The position numbers were made by a program, and so were the translations under genes. DNA of 64,000 nt from CALKZN01 sp050633585 (lineage in GTDB: Bacteria; Pseudomonadota; Gammaproteobacteria; Arenicellales; Arenicellaceae), in NCBI GenBank assembly GCA_050633585.1, contig JBOEGT010000004.1:27870-91869 (forward strand), given 5' to 3'. The notes beneath the pieces were generated by a model, which made no database searches, was not told the DNA's origin, and saw only the letters and a program-made list of their open reading frames with translations. Position 1 is the first letter of the stretch; each line of letters opens with the position of its first letter. Below are positions 9,825 through 19,173 of the stretch, piece after piece.

Positions 9825-11117
9825 ATGCTTGAAGCTCTTCATCAACAACTATCATTCATAGGCGTGCAACTTAGTAATGATGCACTACTCATTTTGCTAT
9901 GCTTAACCTCTTGTCTTTTTGGGTGGCTCCTTTGCAAATACCTGTTTCAGCGAAAGCTTGAGGTACAACAGCAACTATTTAATTTACAAACTGAAAAAAA
10001 ACAAGATGAGTTTGATCAACAGTTAGATTTGCTTCAAGGCTCGTTTTCAACACTATCGCAGCAAGCCTTACAACAAAATAATCAATCATTCTTAAGCCTT
10101 GCTAAAGAAAGCTTTGGCAAACTTCAAATTCAAGCCGAAAGTCAATTAAAACAAAAAGAAGTCAGTTTTGCCCACCTAGTCAAACCAATCCAAGAAACAC
10201 TCGCTAAAACAGATGCTCAATTACAACGATTAGAAAAAGATCGCGTATCATCAGAATCAAAGCTCACCACCCAAATTGAAGGTCTACTCCAATCTCAGCA
10301 ATTCCTTCAAACAGAAACACGCAATTTAGTCACAGCGCTCAGGCGCCCTGAAGTCCGAGGCCAATGGGGCGAGCTCACACTCAAGCGTTTAGCTGAGCTT
10401 GCCGGCTTATCTGAGCATTGTGATTTTGACGAACAAGTCACAACACTCAGCAGCGACAGCCTTCTCCGCCCAGACATGGTCGTTAACATGCCCGGCAATC
10501 GGCAGTTAGTCGTTGATGTTAAAGCTCCTTTAGATGCTTATTTAAGCGCTATTGAAGCGAATTCCGACATGCAACGTGACACACACCTAACCCAACATTT
10601 AAAAAATGTAAAAGGGAGAATTAAAGAACTCGCCATGAAAAAGTATTGGGAACAATTTGAACAGGCTCCCGATTTTGTTGTCTTATTTATTCCTGGAGAT
10701 CAATTTTTAAGTGCCGCGCTAGATCAAGATAAATCTCTACTCGAGTATGCAATGCAACAACGCGTTATATTAGCCACACCCACTAGTCTTGTCGGTCTAC
10801 TAAGGGCGATAGCTTATGGCTGGAATCAAGAAAATTTAAATCAAAACGCCGAAGTTGTGCGCAAAATTGGCCAAGATCTACACCATCGACTAGGCACGCT
10901 GTCAGAGCATATGGCTAAGCTAGGAAAAAGCTTAGACTCAAGTGTATCCACATTCAATAAGCTGCTAGGTTCCTATGAAAACAATGTCTTGCCTGGAGCA
11001 AAAAAATTTACCGAACTAGGAATCGACTCACACAAAAATATCGATCAAACTAAAACCATAGAAACAAGCGCACGAAAAACCACCAAAACCATTGCTGAAA
11101 CACACAATAAAGACTAA
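9825..11117 (+). CDS. rmuC: DNA recombination protein RmuC
   Basis: The 430-residue protein has one N-terminal membrane helix (about residues 21-42), a long Gln-rich coiled coil (45-165), then the RmuC domain with RGQWGELTLKRLAELAGL and RPDMVVNMPGNRQLVVDVKAPLDAYL. RmuC proteins limit inversions at short inverted repeats and have a restriction-nuclease-like fold; the VVDVKAP segment matches the expected nuclease core strand. Length is normal for the family. It is followed 33 bases later by yciK on the same strand, so the two may be cotranscribed. Confidence 0.93.
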   Translation: MLEALHQQLSFIGVQLSNDALLILLCLTSCLFGWLLCKYLFQRKLEVQQQLFNLQTEKKQDEFDQQLDLLQGSFSTLSQQALQQNNQSFLSLAKESFGKLQIQAESQLKQKEVSFAHLVKPIQETLAKTDAQLQRLEKDRVSSESKLTTQIEGLLQSQQFLQTETRNLVTALRRPEVRGQWGELTLKRLAELAGLSEHCDFDEQVTTLSSDSLLRPDMVVNMPGNRQLVVDVKAPLDAYLSAIEANSDMQRDTHLTQHLKNVKGRIKELAMKKYWEQFEQAPDFVVLFIPGDQFLSAALDQDKSLLEYAMQQRVILATPTSLVGLLRAIAYGWNQENLNQNAEVVRKIGQDLHHRLGTLSEHMAKLGKSLDSSVSTFNKLLGSYENNVLPGAKKFTELGIDSHKNIDQTKTIETSARKTTKTIAETHNKD

Positions 11118-11150
11118 ATTCTCTTTTTTGCAACCTATAAAAAAACAACC

Positions 11151-11912
11151 ATGCAAACCACCCCACTAGATTGGCAAAGTTACACTCCAGAGCCACAATG
11201 CTTAAGTGACAAAAGAATTCTCATCACTGGCGCTGCAGACGGCATCGGCAAAGCTGTCAGCATAGCTGCAGCCAAGCTCGGCGCGACCGTCATTATGCTA
11301 GACAAGAAAACTCGCCACCTAGAAAAAGTATATGACAGCATTATTGAACACGGTTTTTCCGAACCTGTGATGCTCCCTTTTGACCTACTTGATTGCACAC
11401 CACAAGCGGTCGACGTGATTAACGATGGAATAATGGAAGATTTTGGCCGTTTAGACGGTTTACTGCATAACGCCGCAGAGCTTGGTTCTCCTTCACCCAT
11501 GGATCAATATGACTATGAATATTGGCAAAAAGTGCTGCAAACAAACCTGCAAGCCCCTTATTTTCTCACGCGAGGTTTATTGCCAGTTTTAAAAGCATCT
11601 GAATCCGCTCAAGTTATTTTCACATCTGCGAAGTGCGGGAGATCTCCTACAGCTTACTGGGGAGCCTATGGCGTTGCGTATGGTGGTTTAGAGGCTCAAA
11701 TGAAAATTTGGGCCGATGAACTTGAAAACCCCACAAACCTCATCATCAACTCCATAGATCCTGGTGCGGTTCGAACCTCTTTCAGACGCCGTTCGCACCC
11801 TGGCGAAAGTCAAGATAGTTTGCTAGCACCCCAAGCCATTACCAATGCATATATTCAGCTATTGTCCGGAAATCATGCTCACTTTGGAAAACAGCTCACC
11901 ATTCAAGAATAA
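11151..11912 (+). CDS. yciK: YciK-family short-chain oxidoreductase
   Basis: This is a classical SDR of 253 residues: the NAD(P) loop TGAADGIGKA sits at residues 26-35, an NAA motif is in HNAAELGSP, and the active-site region holds TSAKCG and the YGVAYGG helix. The opening residues (LDWQSYTPEPQCLSDKRILITGAADGIG) are typical of YciK, an SDR of unknown substrate found near cobalamin, RmuC and RluB genes in many gammaproteobacteria. The catalytic YxxxK is replaced locally (YGVAYGG), as is usual in YciK. The gene converges on rluB with a 167-base gap. Confidence 0.87.
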   Translation: MQTTPLDWQSYTPEPQCLSDKRILITGAADGIGKAVSIAAAKLGATVIMLDKKTRHLEKVYDSIIEHGFSEPVMLPFDLLDCTPQAVDVINDGIMEDFGRLDGLLHNAAELGSPSPMDQYDYEYWQKVLQTNLQAPYFLTRGLLPVLKASESAQVIFTSAKCGRSPTAYWGAYGVAYGGLEAQMKIWADELENPTNLIINSIDPGAVRTSFRRRSHPGESQDSLLAPQAITNAYIQLLSGNHAHFGKQLTIQE

Positions 11913-11932
11913 GGTTTTCGATTGCTATTGCA

Positions 11933-11948
11933 CCCCGATAAAGCGGGG
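11933..11948. repeat. Small GC-rich hairpin between convergent yciK and rluB
   Basis: CCCCG at 11933-11937 pairs perfectly with CGGGG at 11944-11948 around a 6-base loop. Neither side carries a T-run, so a simple Rho-independent terminator is not supported. It lies between two gene ends and may still slow transcription. Confidence 0.35.
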
Positions 11949-12079
11949 CAAGTTATGTGCCCATAGCCATGGTTAACTTTGTGCGTGAGAGAATATTTAA
12001 GTCGGTCAGCGTGAATATGAGATAAAATAGCGCATAACAACAATTGAAAGGCACAGTTTGTTCTTATTATTCTTAGCTT

Positions 12080-13165
12080 TTATCTTTTCTTTACTTTAGA
12101 TACGACTTTCTTTCTACGCCCAGACCGCCCAAGAGACTTCTTATCACCCTTCGGCTTCTCAGAACTCCACTCTGCAGCGCGCTCAGCACGCGACTTTCGT
12201 TTACGATTTTTCTGCTCTTTAAAACTTAGCTTATCACTCATCGACCTCGCAACAGCCTCTTTACTGCCGCGCGCATTTTGTGAACGAGTGGATGCCTTTG
12301 TTTTCTTTTCATCCTTATGAGGTCTCACTTTTGGTACAAACTCATCCAACCCCAGATGCTTGAGCATTTTTTCAATTTGCAATGGTGCCATTTCCTTAGC
12401 ATGACCTAGCCTCACATTCGGCATTAGCGTTACATCGCCATAAGAAATACGTTTCAAACGACTCACTGGATGGCCCAATGCCTCAAAAATTCTTCGAACC
12501 TCTCGATTACGCCCTTCTTCGATACCGACTTCAACCCAATGGTTTGCTCCGTTATCTTCCCGCTCTACGACAACCACGTCGTGGAATTTCGCCATTTTTC
12601 CGTCCAATTCAACACCTTGGCCGACAATTTGCTTTAATTCAGCATCCGTTAGCTTGCCTCTAATGCGTGCCATATAACGCCTTAGCACACCGGTTGATGG
12701 ATGCATTAACTTATTAGCGAGTTCGCCATTATTCGTAAACAACAATAATCCACTTGTATTTAAATCCAAGCGCCCAACAGACAACCAACGACCACTTTGA
12801 AGTTTTGGTAAATTTTCAAACACCGACGGTCGCCCTTTAGGATCGTCACGTGAACAGATTCTTCCTTCTGGCTTGTTGTATTGTAATAGCTTGACACTCT
12901 CATTGTGCTCAGTACGGTATATGACAGCGCCATCGACTGCTATTTTATCGCGCAGACCGACTCTATCTCCCAAACTAGCCTTCAGACCATTCACCAACAC
13001 TCGACCATCGACGATCCATTGCTCCATGCTACGACGCGAGCCTAAACCTTGTGCTGCCAATACTTTCTGAAGCTTTTCGGTGTCAACAGTGTTGTTTACT
13101 TGCTTGTCGACCGCACTGGATTTTTTTGAAGCCTTTTTTGAGTGGGCTTTCGTTTTATTTCTCAC
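12080..13165 (-). CDS. rluB: 23S rRNA pseudouridine(2605) synthase RluB
   Basis: The 361-residue protein has an S4 RNA-binding domain (residues 30-78, EKLQKVLAAQGLGSRRSMEQW) and a RsuA/RluB catalytic domain with the active Asp134 in GRLDLNTSGLLL, then EGRNREVRRIFEALGHPVSRLKR. It makes a pseudouridine in 23S rRNA. The C-terminal ~90 residues are Lys/Arg-rich and disordered, common in RluB homologues. The start is a GTG (13163-13165) overlapping the scpB stop as GTGA, so translation is probably coupled. It is the last gene of the yciO-scpA-scpB-rluB series. Confidence 0.94.
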   Translation of the reverse strand: MRNKTKAHSKKASKKSSAVDKQVNNTVDTEKLQKVLAAQGLGSRRSMEQWIVDGRVLVNGLKASLGDRVGLRDKIAVDGAVIYRTEHNESVKLLQYNKPEGRICSRDDPKGRPSVFENLPKLQSGRWLSVGRLDLNTSGLLLFTNNGELANKLMHPSTGVLRRYMARIRGKLTDAELKQIVGQGVELDGKMAKFHDVVVVEREDNGANHWVEVGIEEGRNREVRRIFEALGHPVSRLKRISYGDVTLMPNVRLGHAKEMAPLQIEKMLKHLGLDEFVPKVRPHKDEKKTKASTRSQNARGSKEAVARSMSDKLSFKEQKNRKRKSRAERAAEWSSEKPKGDKKSLGRSGRRKKVVSKVKKR

Positions 13166-13887
13166 TCTTCATCCTCACGAGCCAAACGATTTTCAACCGC
13201 TTGAGTAATTGGAATGACTTCAGCACTGACCGGGTCATTATCATCTTCATCCCCTATAGATTCAGCTTTTTCTATATCTTCCAATGGCAAATTCATATTC
13301 ATTTCTTTCGCAATATCTTGAAATTGGCGCTCATTAATCAACTCTGGCAACTCACTTAAACTCCGCAAATTAAAATACGATAAAAATTCCTGAGTTGTTC
13401 CAAACAATGCCGGACGGCCAGGGACATCACGATGTCCAATTTCACGAATCCAACCGCGATCTTCCAACACGCGGATAATGTCACTACTGACTGCAACGCC
13501 GCGCACTTCCTCAATATCACCACGCGTCACAGGCTGACGATAAGCGATAATTGCTAACGTTTCTAGTTGCGCACGAGAATAACGCGGGAGTTTTTCAGAA
13601 GACAACTTGCGCATCCACGGCGCATACTTCTCTGACGTTTGAAAGCGCCAACCTGTACCAATACGGACTAAATCCATACCTTTATGCTCATAAGCTTCCG
13701 TCAGATGATTGATCACCTCTTCGATCTGCTCTTTACTCGGTTTAGCTTCTTCAGCAAATAAACCTTGAATTTTACGAATACCGATGGGTTCTGCCGATGC
13801 AAATAGCGACGCTTCTATAATGTTTTGCAACTCAGATACTTCTATATCAGCTTCTTCTTGTGAAGGCGTGTTGGATTCTTCGCTCAT
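13162..13887 (-). CDS. scpB: Condensin subunit ScpB
   Basis: The 241-residue protein carries the paired winged-helix pattern of ScpB: LQNIIEASLFASAEPIGIRKI at the start, then YSRAQLETLAIIAYRQPVTRGDIEEVRGV and GRPALFGTTQEFLSYFNLRSL. ScpB dimers bind ScpA and regulate the Smc ATPase. Length fits the family. It lies 77 bases after scpA and overlaps rluB by a GTGA junction. Confidence 0.95.
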   Translation of the reverse strand: MSEESNTPSQEEADIEVSELQNIIEASLFASAEPIGIRKIQGLFAEEAKPSKEQIEEVINHLTEAYEHKGMDLVRIGTGWRFQTSEKYAPWMRKLSSEKLPRYSRAQLETLAIIAYRQPVTRGDIEEVRGVAVSSDIIRVLEDRGWIREIGHRDVPGRPALFGTTQEFLSYFNLRSLSELPELINERQFQDIAKEMNMNLPLEDIEKAESIGDEDDNDPVSAEVIPITQAVENRLAREDEE

Positions 13888-13964
13888 AACGTTACTTTAT
13901 GACAATTTTTATTCTATTTAACAAACTTATCGATGAGAAAAAAGCATCATGAATGACAAGCAAA

Positions 13965-14867
13965 TTATGCCGCTCTTTTTATATGAATCGGTGAAAAAGC
14001 CTCATTTTGAACTACCACTAACATGTCATCTCTAAATAACTCTAGCAGTGCTATAAACGTCACGACCAGCCCCATTCGCCCTTCTTTAGCAGTAAATAAG
14101 TCTTCGATACGCAAATAATCAACGGAAGAATCATTTAATACTTTTAAGATATCCGTCATCCTTTCACGCATCGACATGGTCTCACGTGTCACTTGATGCA
14201 ATTGATTGACATGAGCCCTTTCCAGAACTGATTGAAATGCACGCGTCAGCTGCTGCAATGTCACTTTTGGTAGCACAGTGGGAGGATTTGGGTCATCTTT
14301 ACGGGCAGATGCAATAAAAACATCCCGGTCAACGCGCGGCCTATCTTCCAAATCATTCGCCGCTTCACGAAAACGTTCATATTGTTGAAGTTGTCTTACT
14401 AAGGCCAAACGAGGGTCTTCCTCTTCTTCCTGAGATGATTTAGGTCTCGGCAATAAAATACGAGATTTTATTTCAGCCAACGTCGCAGCCATGACCAAAT
14501 ATTCTGCCGCCAAGTCTAGGTTTGCTCGGCGCATCATTTCAACATACACCATGTATTGCTCTGTAATCTCAGCAACTGGAATATTAGCGATATCAAGATT
14601 TTGCTTACGAATCAAATAAAGCAACAAATCTAGAGGACCTTCAAACGCTTCCAGAACAACTTGTAATGCATCGGGCGGGATAAACAAGTCCTTAGGAACT
14701 TGATCCATCACTTCTCCCATGACAACCGCGCGAATGGACTCTAGATAATCTTCATCATCAATTTCTGCAACCGTTTCGCCATCAAATAAATCAGCATGGT
14801 CAGACGCATTTTTTTCAGTCTGATACGGTTTTTCTTCATCGTGATTGTGAGGAGGTTTTTGACTCAT
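13965..14867 (-). CDS. scpA: Condensin kleisin subunit ScpA
   Basis: ScpA bridges the Smc heads. Key segments are the N-terminal FEGPLDLLLYLIRKQNLDI, EYLVMAATLAEIKSRILLP, and a C-terminal winged helix ending in LVVTFIALLELFR. I choose the ATG at 14865-14867 (300 residues). A TTG at 14894 would add nine residues, but that stretch contains a good -10 box and has no Shine-Dalgarno. The protein opens with an acidic, His-rich tail before the conserved part at about residue 70. It lies between yciO and scpB on the same strand. Confidence 0.94.
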   Translation of the reverse strand: MSQKPPHNHDEEKPYQTEKNASDHADLFDGETVAEIDDEDYLESIRAVVMGEVMDQVPKDLFIPPDALQVVLEAFEGPLDLLLYLIRKQNLDIANIPVAEITEQYMVYVEMMRRANLDLAAEYLVMAATLAEIKSRILLPRPKSSQEEEEDPRLALVRQLQQYERFREAANDLEDRPRVDRDVFIASARKDDPNPPTVLPKVTLQQLTRAFQSVLERAHVNQLHQVTRETMSMRERMTDILKVLNDSSVDYLRIEDLFTAKEGRMGLVVTFIALLELFRDDMLVVVQNEAFSPIHIKRAA

Positions 14868-14873
14868 CGGGCC

Positions 14874-14902
14874 ATTATAGCGAATACTGTTCAATGGGGT
14901 AA
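14874..14902 (-). promoter_or_regulatory. Candidate sigma-70 promoter abutting the scpA ATG
   Basis: On the minus strand TTACCC (14897-14902) is followed after exactly 17 bases by a perfect TATAAT (14874-14879). The predicted start point falls at about 14867, the A of the scpA ATG. If used, the scpA mRNA would be leaderless. Confidence 0.45.
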
Positions 14903-14917
14903 GCGTTTACTAATGCA

Positions 14918-15538
14918 TCATTCAAAACTCACCACTCCTTTTCCCTGCCTAACAATTTCAGGAGAATCTCCATGCCAATCTATCACAGTAGTGGGTTCGA
15001 TACCGCAATGACCACCATCAATAATCAAATCAACATGTTTCGTTAACTTTTCAATCACATCATCCGGATCACCTAATGGCAAATCATGACCCGGCAATGA
15101 CAAAGTGGAGCTAAGAATAGGCTCATGTAAAACGCCCAACATTTCTTGCACAATCACATTATCTGGGACTCTTATACCTATCGTATGACGCTTTTGATGC
15201 AAGCTGCGACGTGGAACCTTGCGCTTAGCTGGAAAGATAAAAGTATAAGGCCCAGGCGTATAGGTTTTGAGCACCCTAAATTGCTGATTATCAACTTTGA
15301 CATAATCAGTAATTTGAGAAATATCCCGACCAACCAACGTATAATTATGCTTGTCATCCACTCGACGAATACGTTTAATTCTATCTAATGCACTTTTATC
15401 GCCCAAGTGGCAACCTAAGGCATAACTGGAATCTGTAGGGTATGCAATAACCCCGCCAGCATCCAAAACTTCAGCAGCCTTTCGAATCAACCTTTTTTGC
15501 GGGTTTTGTGAATGAATTTCTAAAGTGATCGCAGGCAT
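14918..15538 (-). CDS. yciO: YciO/Sua5-family (YrdC-like) protein
   Basis: The 206-residue protein belongs to the YrdC/Sua5/YciO group, whose Sua5/YrdC members make threonylcarbamoyl-AMP for tRNA t6A; YciO itself has a weaker, debated role. Visible motifs are GGVIAYPTDSSYALGC, the KR.R pattern in RIKRIRRVDDKHNYTL, PGPYTFIFPA and TIGIRVP. The full-length match with E. coli YciO supports the ATG at 15536-15538; an in-frame GTG five codons upstream lacks a ribosome site. It precedes scpA by a short gap. Confidence 0.9.
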   Translation of the reverse strand: MPAITLEIHSQNPQKRLIRKAAEVLDAGGVIAYPTDSSYALGCHLGDKSALDRIKRIRRVDDKHNYTLVGRDISQITDYVKVDNQQFRVLKTYTPGPYTFIFPAKRKVPRRSLHQKRHTIGIRVPDNVIVQEMLGVLHEPILSSTLSLPGHDLPLGDPDDVIEKLTKHVDLIIDGGHCGIEPTTVIDWHGDSPEIVRQGKGVVSFE

Positions 15539-15621
15539 AAAAAAGCACAACACATCAACGTGCTGTATAAAAAGGTTTATTGCTTTATAAAATCCAATCT
15601 ACCAACCAACTGATTCCTAGA

Positions 15622-16137
15622 TTATGCAACCAGTTTAGTTGTTTTCTGAGAAGCAAACGCATTGCTTTCTTCTAGCTTGGTGAAGACTTCTTTAGCATAG
15701 CCGAAACCGGGTATAAACGCTTTTGGGGCGATCTCTATCAACGGCTCGAGAACAAACAAACGCTCGGTCATTCTAGGATGAGGCAACGTTAACTTTTCAG
15801 TGATCAACTCTTCTCGCCCAAACAACAATAAATCACAATCAATTAAGCGGGGCCCGTCTTGCAGCTTTGGATCACGTTTACGACCAACCGCCTTTTCAAT
15901 TGCCATTAAAAATTTTAGCAATGTCACAGGTTCTAATGCCGTATCTACTTTAACAACAGCATTAATAAAATCTGGCTGCTCATCATAACCTACTGGTGAT
16001 GTTTTGTAGAACGACGACACAACAGGCATACAAAAAGATTCGTGATTAGCAAGTAATTTAACGACTCCATTCAGGATAGTTTTTGAATTGCCCATATTCG
16101 AGCCTAAGCCAATATAGGCAGTTGTCATGTGGTTCAT
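15622..16137 (-). CDS. folK: HPPK, 6-hydroxymethyl-7,8-dihydropterin pyrophosphokinase
   Basis: FolK transfers pyrophosphate from ATP to 6-hydroxymethyl-dihydropterin in folate synthesis. Family motifs are complete: AYIGLGSNMGNS, SFYKTSPVGYDEQPDFINAV, then DGPRLIDCDLLLFG with the two Mg-binding aspartates and LPHPRMTERLFVLEPL. At 171 residues it is the usual length. The ATG at 16137 has GAGG five bases upstream, favouring it over the second ATG three codons later. It follows pcnB by 43 bases, the common gammaproteobacterial folK-pcnB pairing. Confidence 0.97.
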   Translation of the reverse strand: MNHMTTAYIGLGSNMGNSKTILNGVVKLLANHESFCMPVVSSFYKTSPVGYDEQPDFINAVVKVDTALEPVTLLKFLMAIEKAVGRKRDPKLQDGPRLIDCDLLLFGREELITEKLTLPHPRMTERLFVLEPLIEIAPKAFIPGFGYAKEVFTKLEESNAFASQKTTKLVA

Positions 16138-16180
16138 CGTAACCTCAATTATCTATTTATTCCAAATTTATCGTAATCAA

Positions 16181-17884
16181 TTAAAAATATGAATCTTCTT
16201 TTTTCTGTTTATCCATATTCTTACGTCGACTACGGTATGGGTTTGACCGAGAAGTTCTAGAACGCCTAGGTTTGGACTCATTTCCACCATCTCTCACTTG
16301 GTTACCCGGTTGGGAATTACCCGGTTGATTAGGGTTGCTGCTTTGAGCGTTTTGTTGAGAGCGGTTATTTGGATTCGCCGGTTTACGGCGCCGTTTTTGG
16401 GACTGACTATTACCTTGGTTCTGGCCTTGAGAAGGCTTGCCATTCTTTGCATACCTCCCTTTTCCATTATTTGACCTATTTGAGGGGGAACGGCGATTTT
16501 GCTGCTTGCCTTTTTGGTGGCGACCGCGATTATTTCTGCGACCATGTTGATTTGCATTGTTGTTCGCGTTATCGCCAAAGCCTTGCCCGTGTTCACCCAT
16601 ATATTCAACACTGTTGAAATTAGGTTCACCATCATCATCTTCATCAGGGACAGTAAGCTCATCCACCATTTGTTGGCGCGCAGCATCATCCAACTCTTGA
16701 ATATCTGTCCACCATTCCGCCAAGTCAGTATCAACCTCACTTAGGCTTGAACGAAGCAACATAAAATCATAAGCTGCACGAAAACGACGGTGATTCATAA
16801 TTTGAAAAACCGTTTTTGGCTTTCGGCTAATTAACCGAAAGTGTAATGTCCATATTTCGACGACCGTATCAGCCATTCTCCTTGGTACCGACACATACTG
16901 ACTCTGGTCACGCAAGGCATCCATCATAGCAATTCGCCACGCTTTAGAGCTTGGATTGCCTTGATCCATCAAACGATTAGCATCTTCTCTCACGGGATCC
17001 CACAACAAGCAAGAAAATAAAAATGCAGGAATAACACCTTTGCCTTCCTGAATACGTTTATCCGTGTTCGTTAGTGCACGTTCAGCCATGCCAAACTCAT
17101 CATCGATCAAATACTCGTCTGTAAATGGAAACATAAGTTTAAATAAACCAAACTCACGCAATAATTCAAACGACTTAACCGCTTGACCTCCATGGAACAG
17201 TTTTAGCACTTCTTCAAATAGCCTAGGCGCTGAAACGGTTGAAATTAAGTTTCTTTGAGCATGAATTAGCTCAGTAGCCGTTTCGGGAATTTCAAAATCA
17301 AATTTTGCCGCAAACCGAATGATACGGAGCATTCTGACTGGGTCTTCAGTGAAACGTGTCTCCATATCCCCAATTGAACGTAAAACACCATTTTTAATAT
17401 CGGCGACACTATCCATATAGTCAATAATGACGTTCTCAGTTGGATTGTAGTACAACGCATTAATTGAGAAATCTCGTCGCCAAGCATCTTCGTCACATGT
17501 TCCAAAAACATTGTCTCGAATCAGCTGCCCTTCTTCTCCTTCACGCAGTTCATTACGGTTGGCATTTTGTTTTTCATGAGGATTGGCGCGAAACGTAGAC
17601 ACTTCAATTAATTCACGACCAATGCGAACGTGTGCGATACGAAAACGCCTGCCAATAATTCGACAGTTTTTAAATATTTTTTTCACTTCTTCTGGGGAAG
17701 CGCTCGTTGACACATCAAAGTCTTTCGGCTTTCTACCCAGCAGAGCATCTCTGATACAGCCACCAACTAGGTAAGCTTCATAACCTGCTTCTTGTATATC
17801 ACTCACTACTTGTAAGGCAGCTTCACTAAAATTGTCAGCCGAAATATCGTGTTTTTCAGCTGGAATTATTTCCGGAGTATTCAA
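16181..17884 (-). CDS. pcnB: Poly(A) polymerase I with long disordered C-terminal tail
   Basis: PAP I adds 3' poly(A) tails that promote RNA decay. The nucleotidyltransferase core has YLVGGCIRDALLGRKPKDFDVSTSA with the metal aspartates at residues 55-57, RRDFSINALYYN, and RMLRIIRFAAKFDFEI. The start is a TTG (17882-17884) with AGGAAGG five bases upstream, a strong ribosome site on a weak codon. From about residue 440 to the end the protein is an Asn/Gln/Gly/Arg-rich, low-complexity tail (567 residues in total, against about 465 in E. coli). The rest of the protein is ordinary. Confidence 0.95.
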   Translation of the reverse strand: MNTPEIIPAEKHDISADNFSEAALQVVSDIQEAGYEAYLVGGCIRDALLGRKPKDFDVSTSASPEEVKKIFKNCRIIGRRFRIAHVRIGRELIEVSTFRANPHEKQNANRNELREGEEGQLIRDNVFGTCDEDAWRRDFSINALYYNPTENVIIDYMDSVADIKNGVLRSIGDMETRFTEDPVRMLRIIRFAAKFDFEIPETATELIHAQRNLISTVSAPRLFEEVLKLFHGGQAVKSFELLREFGLFKLMFPFTDEYLIDDEFGMAERALTNTDKRIQEGKGVIPAFLFSCLLWDPVREDANRLMDQGNPSSKAWRIAMMDALRDQSQYVSVPRRMADTVVEIWTLHFRLISRKPKTVFQIMNHRRFRAAYDFMLLRSSLSEVDTDLAEWWTDIQELDDAARQQMVDELTVPDEDDDGEPNFNSVEYMGEHGQGFGDNANNNANQHGRRNNRGRHQKGKQQNRRSPSNRSNNGKGRYAKNGKPSQGQNQGNSQSQKRRRKPANPNNRSQQNAQSSNPNQPGNSQPGNQVRDGGNESKPRRSRTSRSNPYRSRRKNMDKQKKEDSYF

Positions 17885-18232
17885 AAATACCTTCCTCTAT
17901 TTTTTTGAAATTTTTTTAAAAATCATTAATCGTTTTTTCTGGCAGTAACGATCTTACGTGTATCAATTCATCGGATATGCGCATGCATTATCTTGAAAAC
18001 TAATGATGAGCATTTCAAATGGTGATTCATTCACCCTATCCAGTTAATTATGTATTCAACATCTTATTAACTGTTTCATGTTTCAGTCAGGTACTCCTGA
18101 CGAGACGTTCGCTGTAATTTCAATGAAACCAGCTATTAGCTTTCCTCTGAAACTTCGCATTTTCCTTATTTGTGGTGATAATGCAATCAAATATAGGTGT
18201 TTATTGTCGAAAATTGAGTTTTTTACTGCTTT
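17885..18232. other. Intergenic stretch upstream of pcnB
   Basis: These 348 bases separate xerD (ending at 18233) from pcnB. Except for the pcnB Shine-Dalgarno at the left end I see no supported gene, strong hairpin or repeat. The pcnB promoter must be here but cannot be placed with confidence. Confidence 0.5.
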
Positions 18233-19153
18233 TTAACCCCTTGGGTGGTGTTGTGCATGCATAGACTGCAACCTCTGACGAGCCACGTGCGTATAAATTT
18301 GCGTCGTAGATAAGTCTGAATGCCCTAAAAGCATCTGTATCGAACGCAGGTCAGCACCATGATTTAAGAGATGCGTGGCAAAGGCATGCCGTAAAGTATG
18401 TGGAGATAAATCAGTTTGAATACCCGCTACCAACGCATGTTTTTTGATCAAGTACCAAAACGCTTGCCTCGTCATTGCGGCGCCTCGGTTCGTCACAAAT
18501 ACTGCATCGCTGACTTTTTCCTTGATCAAGCTTGAACGAGACAAGCTCAAGTAGCGCTCAATCCAGTCACTGGCTTGTTCACCAATGGGCACTAACCGCT
18601 CTTTACTGCCTTTTCCGACAATACGTAACACACCAACGGTTAAGTTAACTTCATTCATTCTTAATTCGACCAACTCACTGACTCGTAGGCCTGTTGCATA
18701 AAGTGCTTCTAACATGGCCCTATCACGTAATCCAAGCGGCTTATTGATATCTGGAGCCTCCAACAAAGCCTCAACATCACCTTCACTCAACGATTTAGGG
18801 AGTGGCCTACCAAGCTTAGGTGATAACACATGGCTACAGGGATCTTCCTGTATTTGATTTTCACGAATTTGATATCGGTAAAAACGCCTCAATGTCGATA
18901 AAATACGAGAACTCGATGAAGCCTTTACACCCGTTGCTAAACAATGAGCTAGATATTTTTGCACTTCCACTCGCGTGACATTTAGTAACGACATTTGCGT
19001 TTGTGACGCCGTTAAAAACGCACTAAATTGCTTTAAGTCCGAACGGTAGGCGGCAAGCGTATTTTTAGAAAGGCCTGACTCCAGCCACATCGCATCTACA
19101 AAAGCATCAATCTCTTGCATGTCATGTATCGCGTGAGTCATCTTTCTCTCCAA
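18233..19153 (-). CDS. xerD: Site-specific tyrosine recombinase XerD
   Basis: XerD with XerC resolves chromosome dimers at dif. All catalytic residues are visible: Arg157 in ATGLRVSEL, Lys in KGSKERLVP, His252/Arg255 in PHTLRHAF, His278 in LLGHSD and the nucleophile Tyr287 in TTQIYTHV. The SAM-like N-terminal domain (SGLSKNTLAAYRSDLKQF) is intact. Length (306) is normal. No transposon or integron features surround it, and it matches the housekeeping XerD rather than a phage integrase. Confidence 0.95.
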   Translation of the reverse strand: MERKMTHAIHDMQEIDAFVDAMWLESGLSKNTLAAYRSDLKQFSAFLTASQTQMSLLNVTRVEVQKYLAHCLATGVKASSSSRILSTLRRFYRYQIRENQIQEDPCSHVLSPKLGRPLPKSLSEGDVEALLEAPDINKPLGLRDRAMLEALYATGLRVSELVELRMNEVNLTVGVLRIVGKGSKERLVPIGEQASDWIERYLSLSRSSLIKEKVSDAVFVTNRGAAMTRQAFWYLIKKHALVAGIQTDLSPHTLRHAFATHLLNHGADLRSIQMLLGHSDLSTTQIYTHVARQRLQSMHAQHHPRG

Positions 19154-19173
19154 ATTTTTTACACAGGAAAATG

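Noticed and set aside
16294..16740. 148-codon minus-strand frame inside pcnB
   Set aside because: Lies wholly in another frame of the low-complexity pcnB tail, where biased repeats keep shadow frames open.
18233..19153. Phage or integron integrase
   Set aside because: The tyrosine recombinase matches housekeeping XerD in length and motifs and has no att sites, phage genes or cassettes around it.
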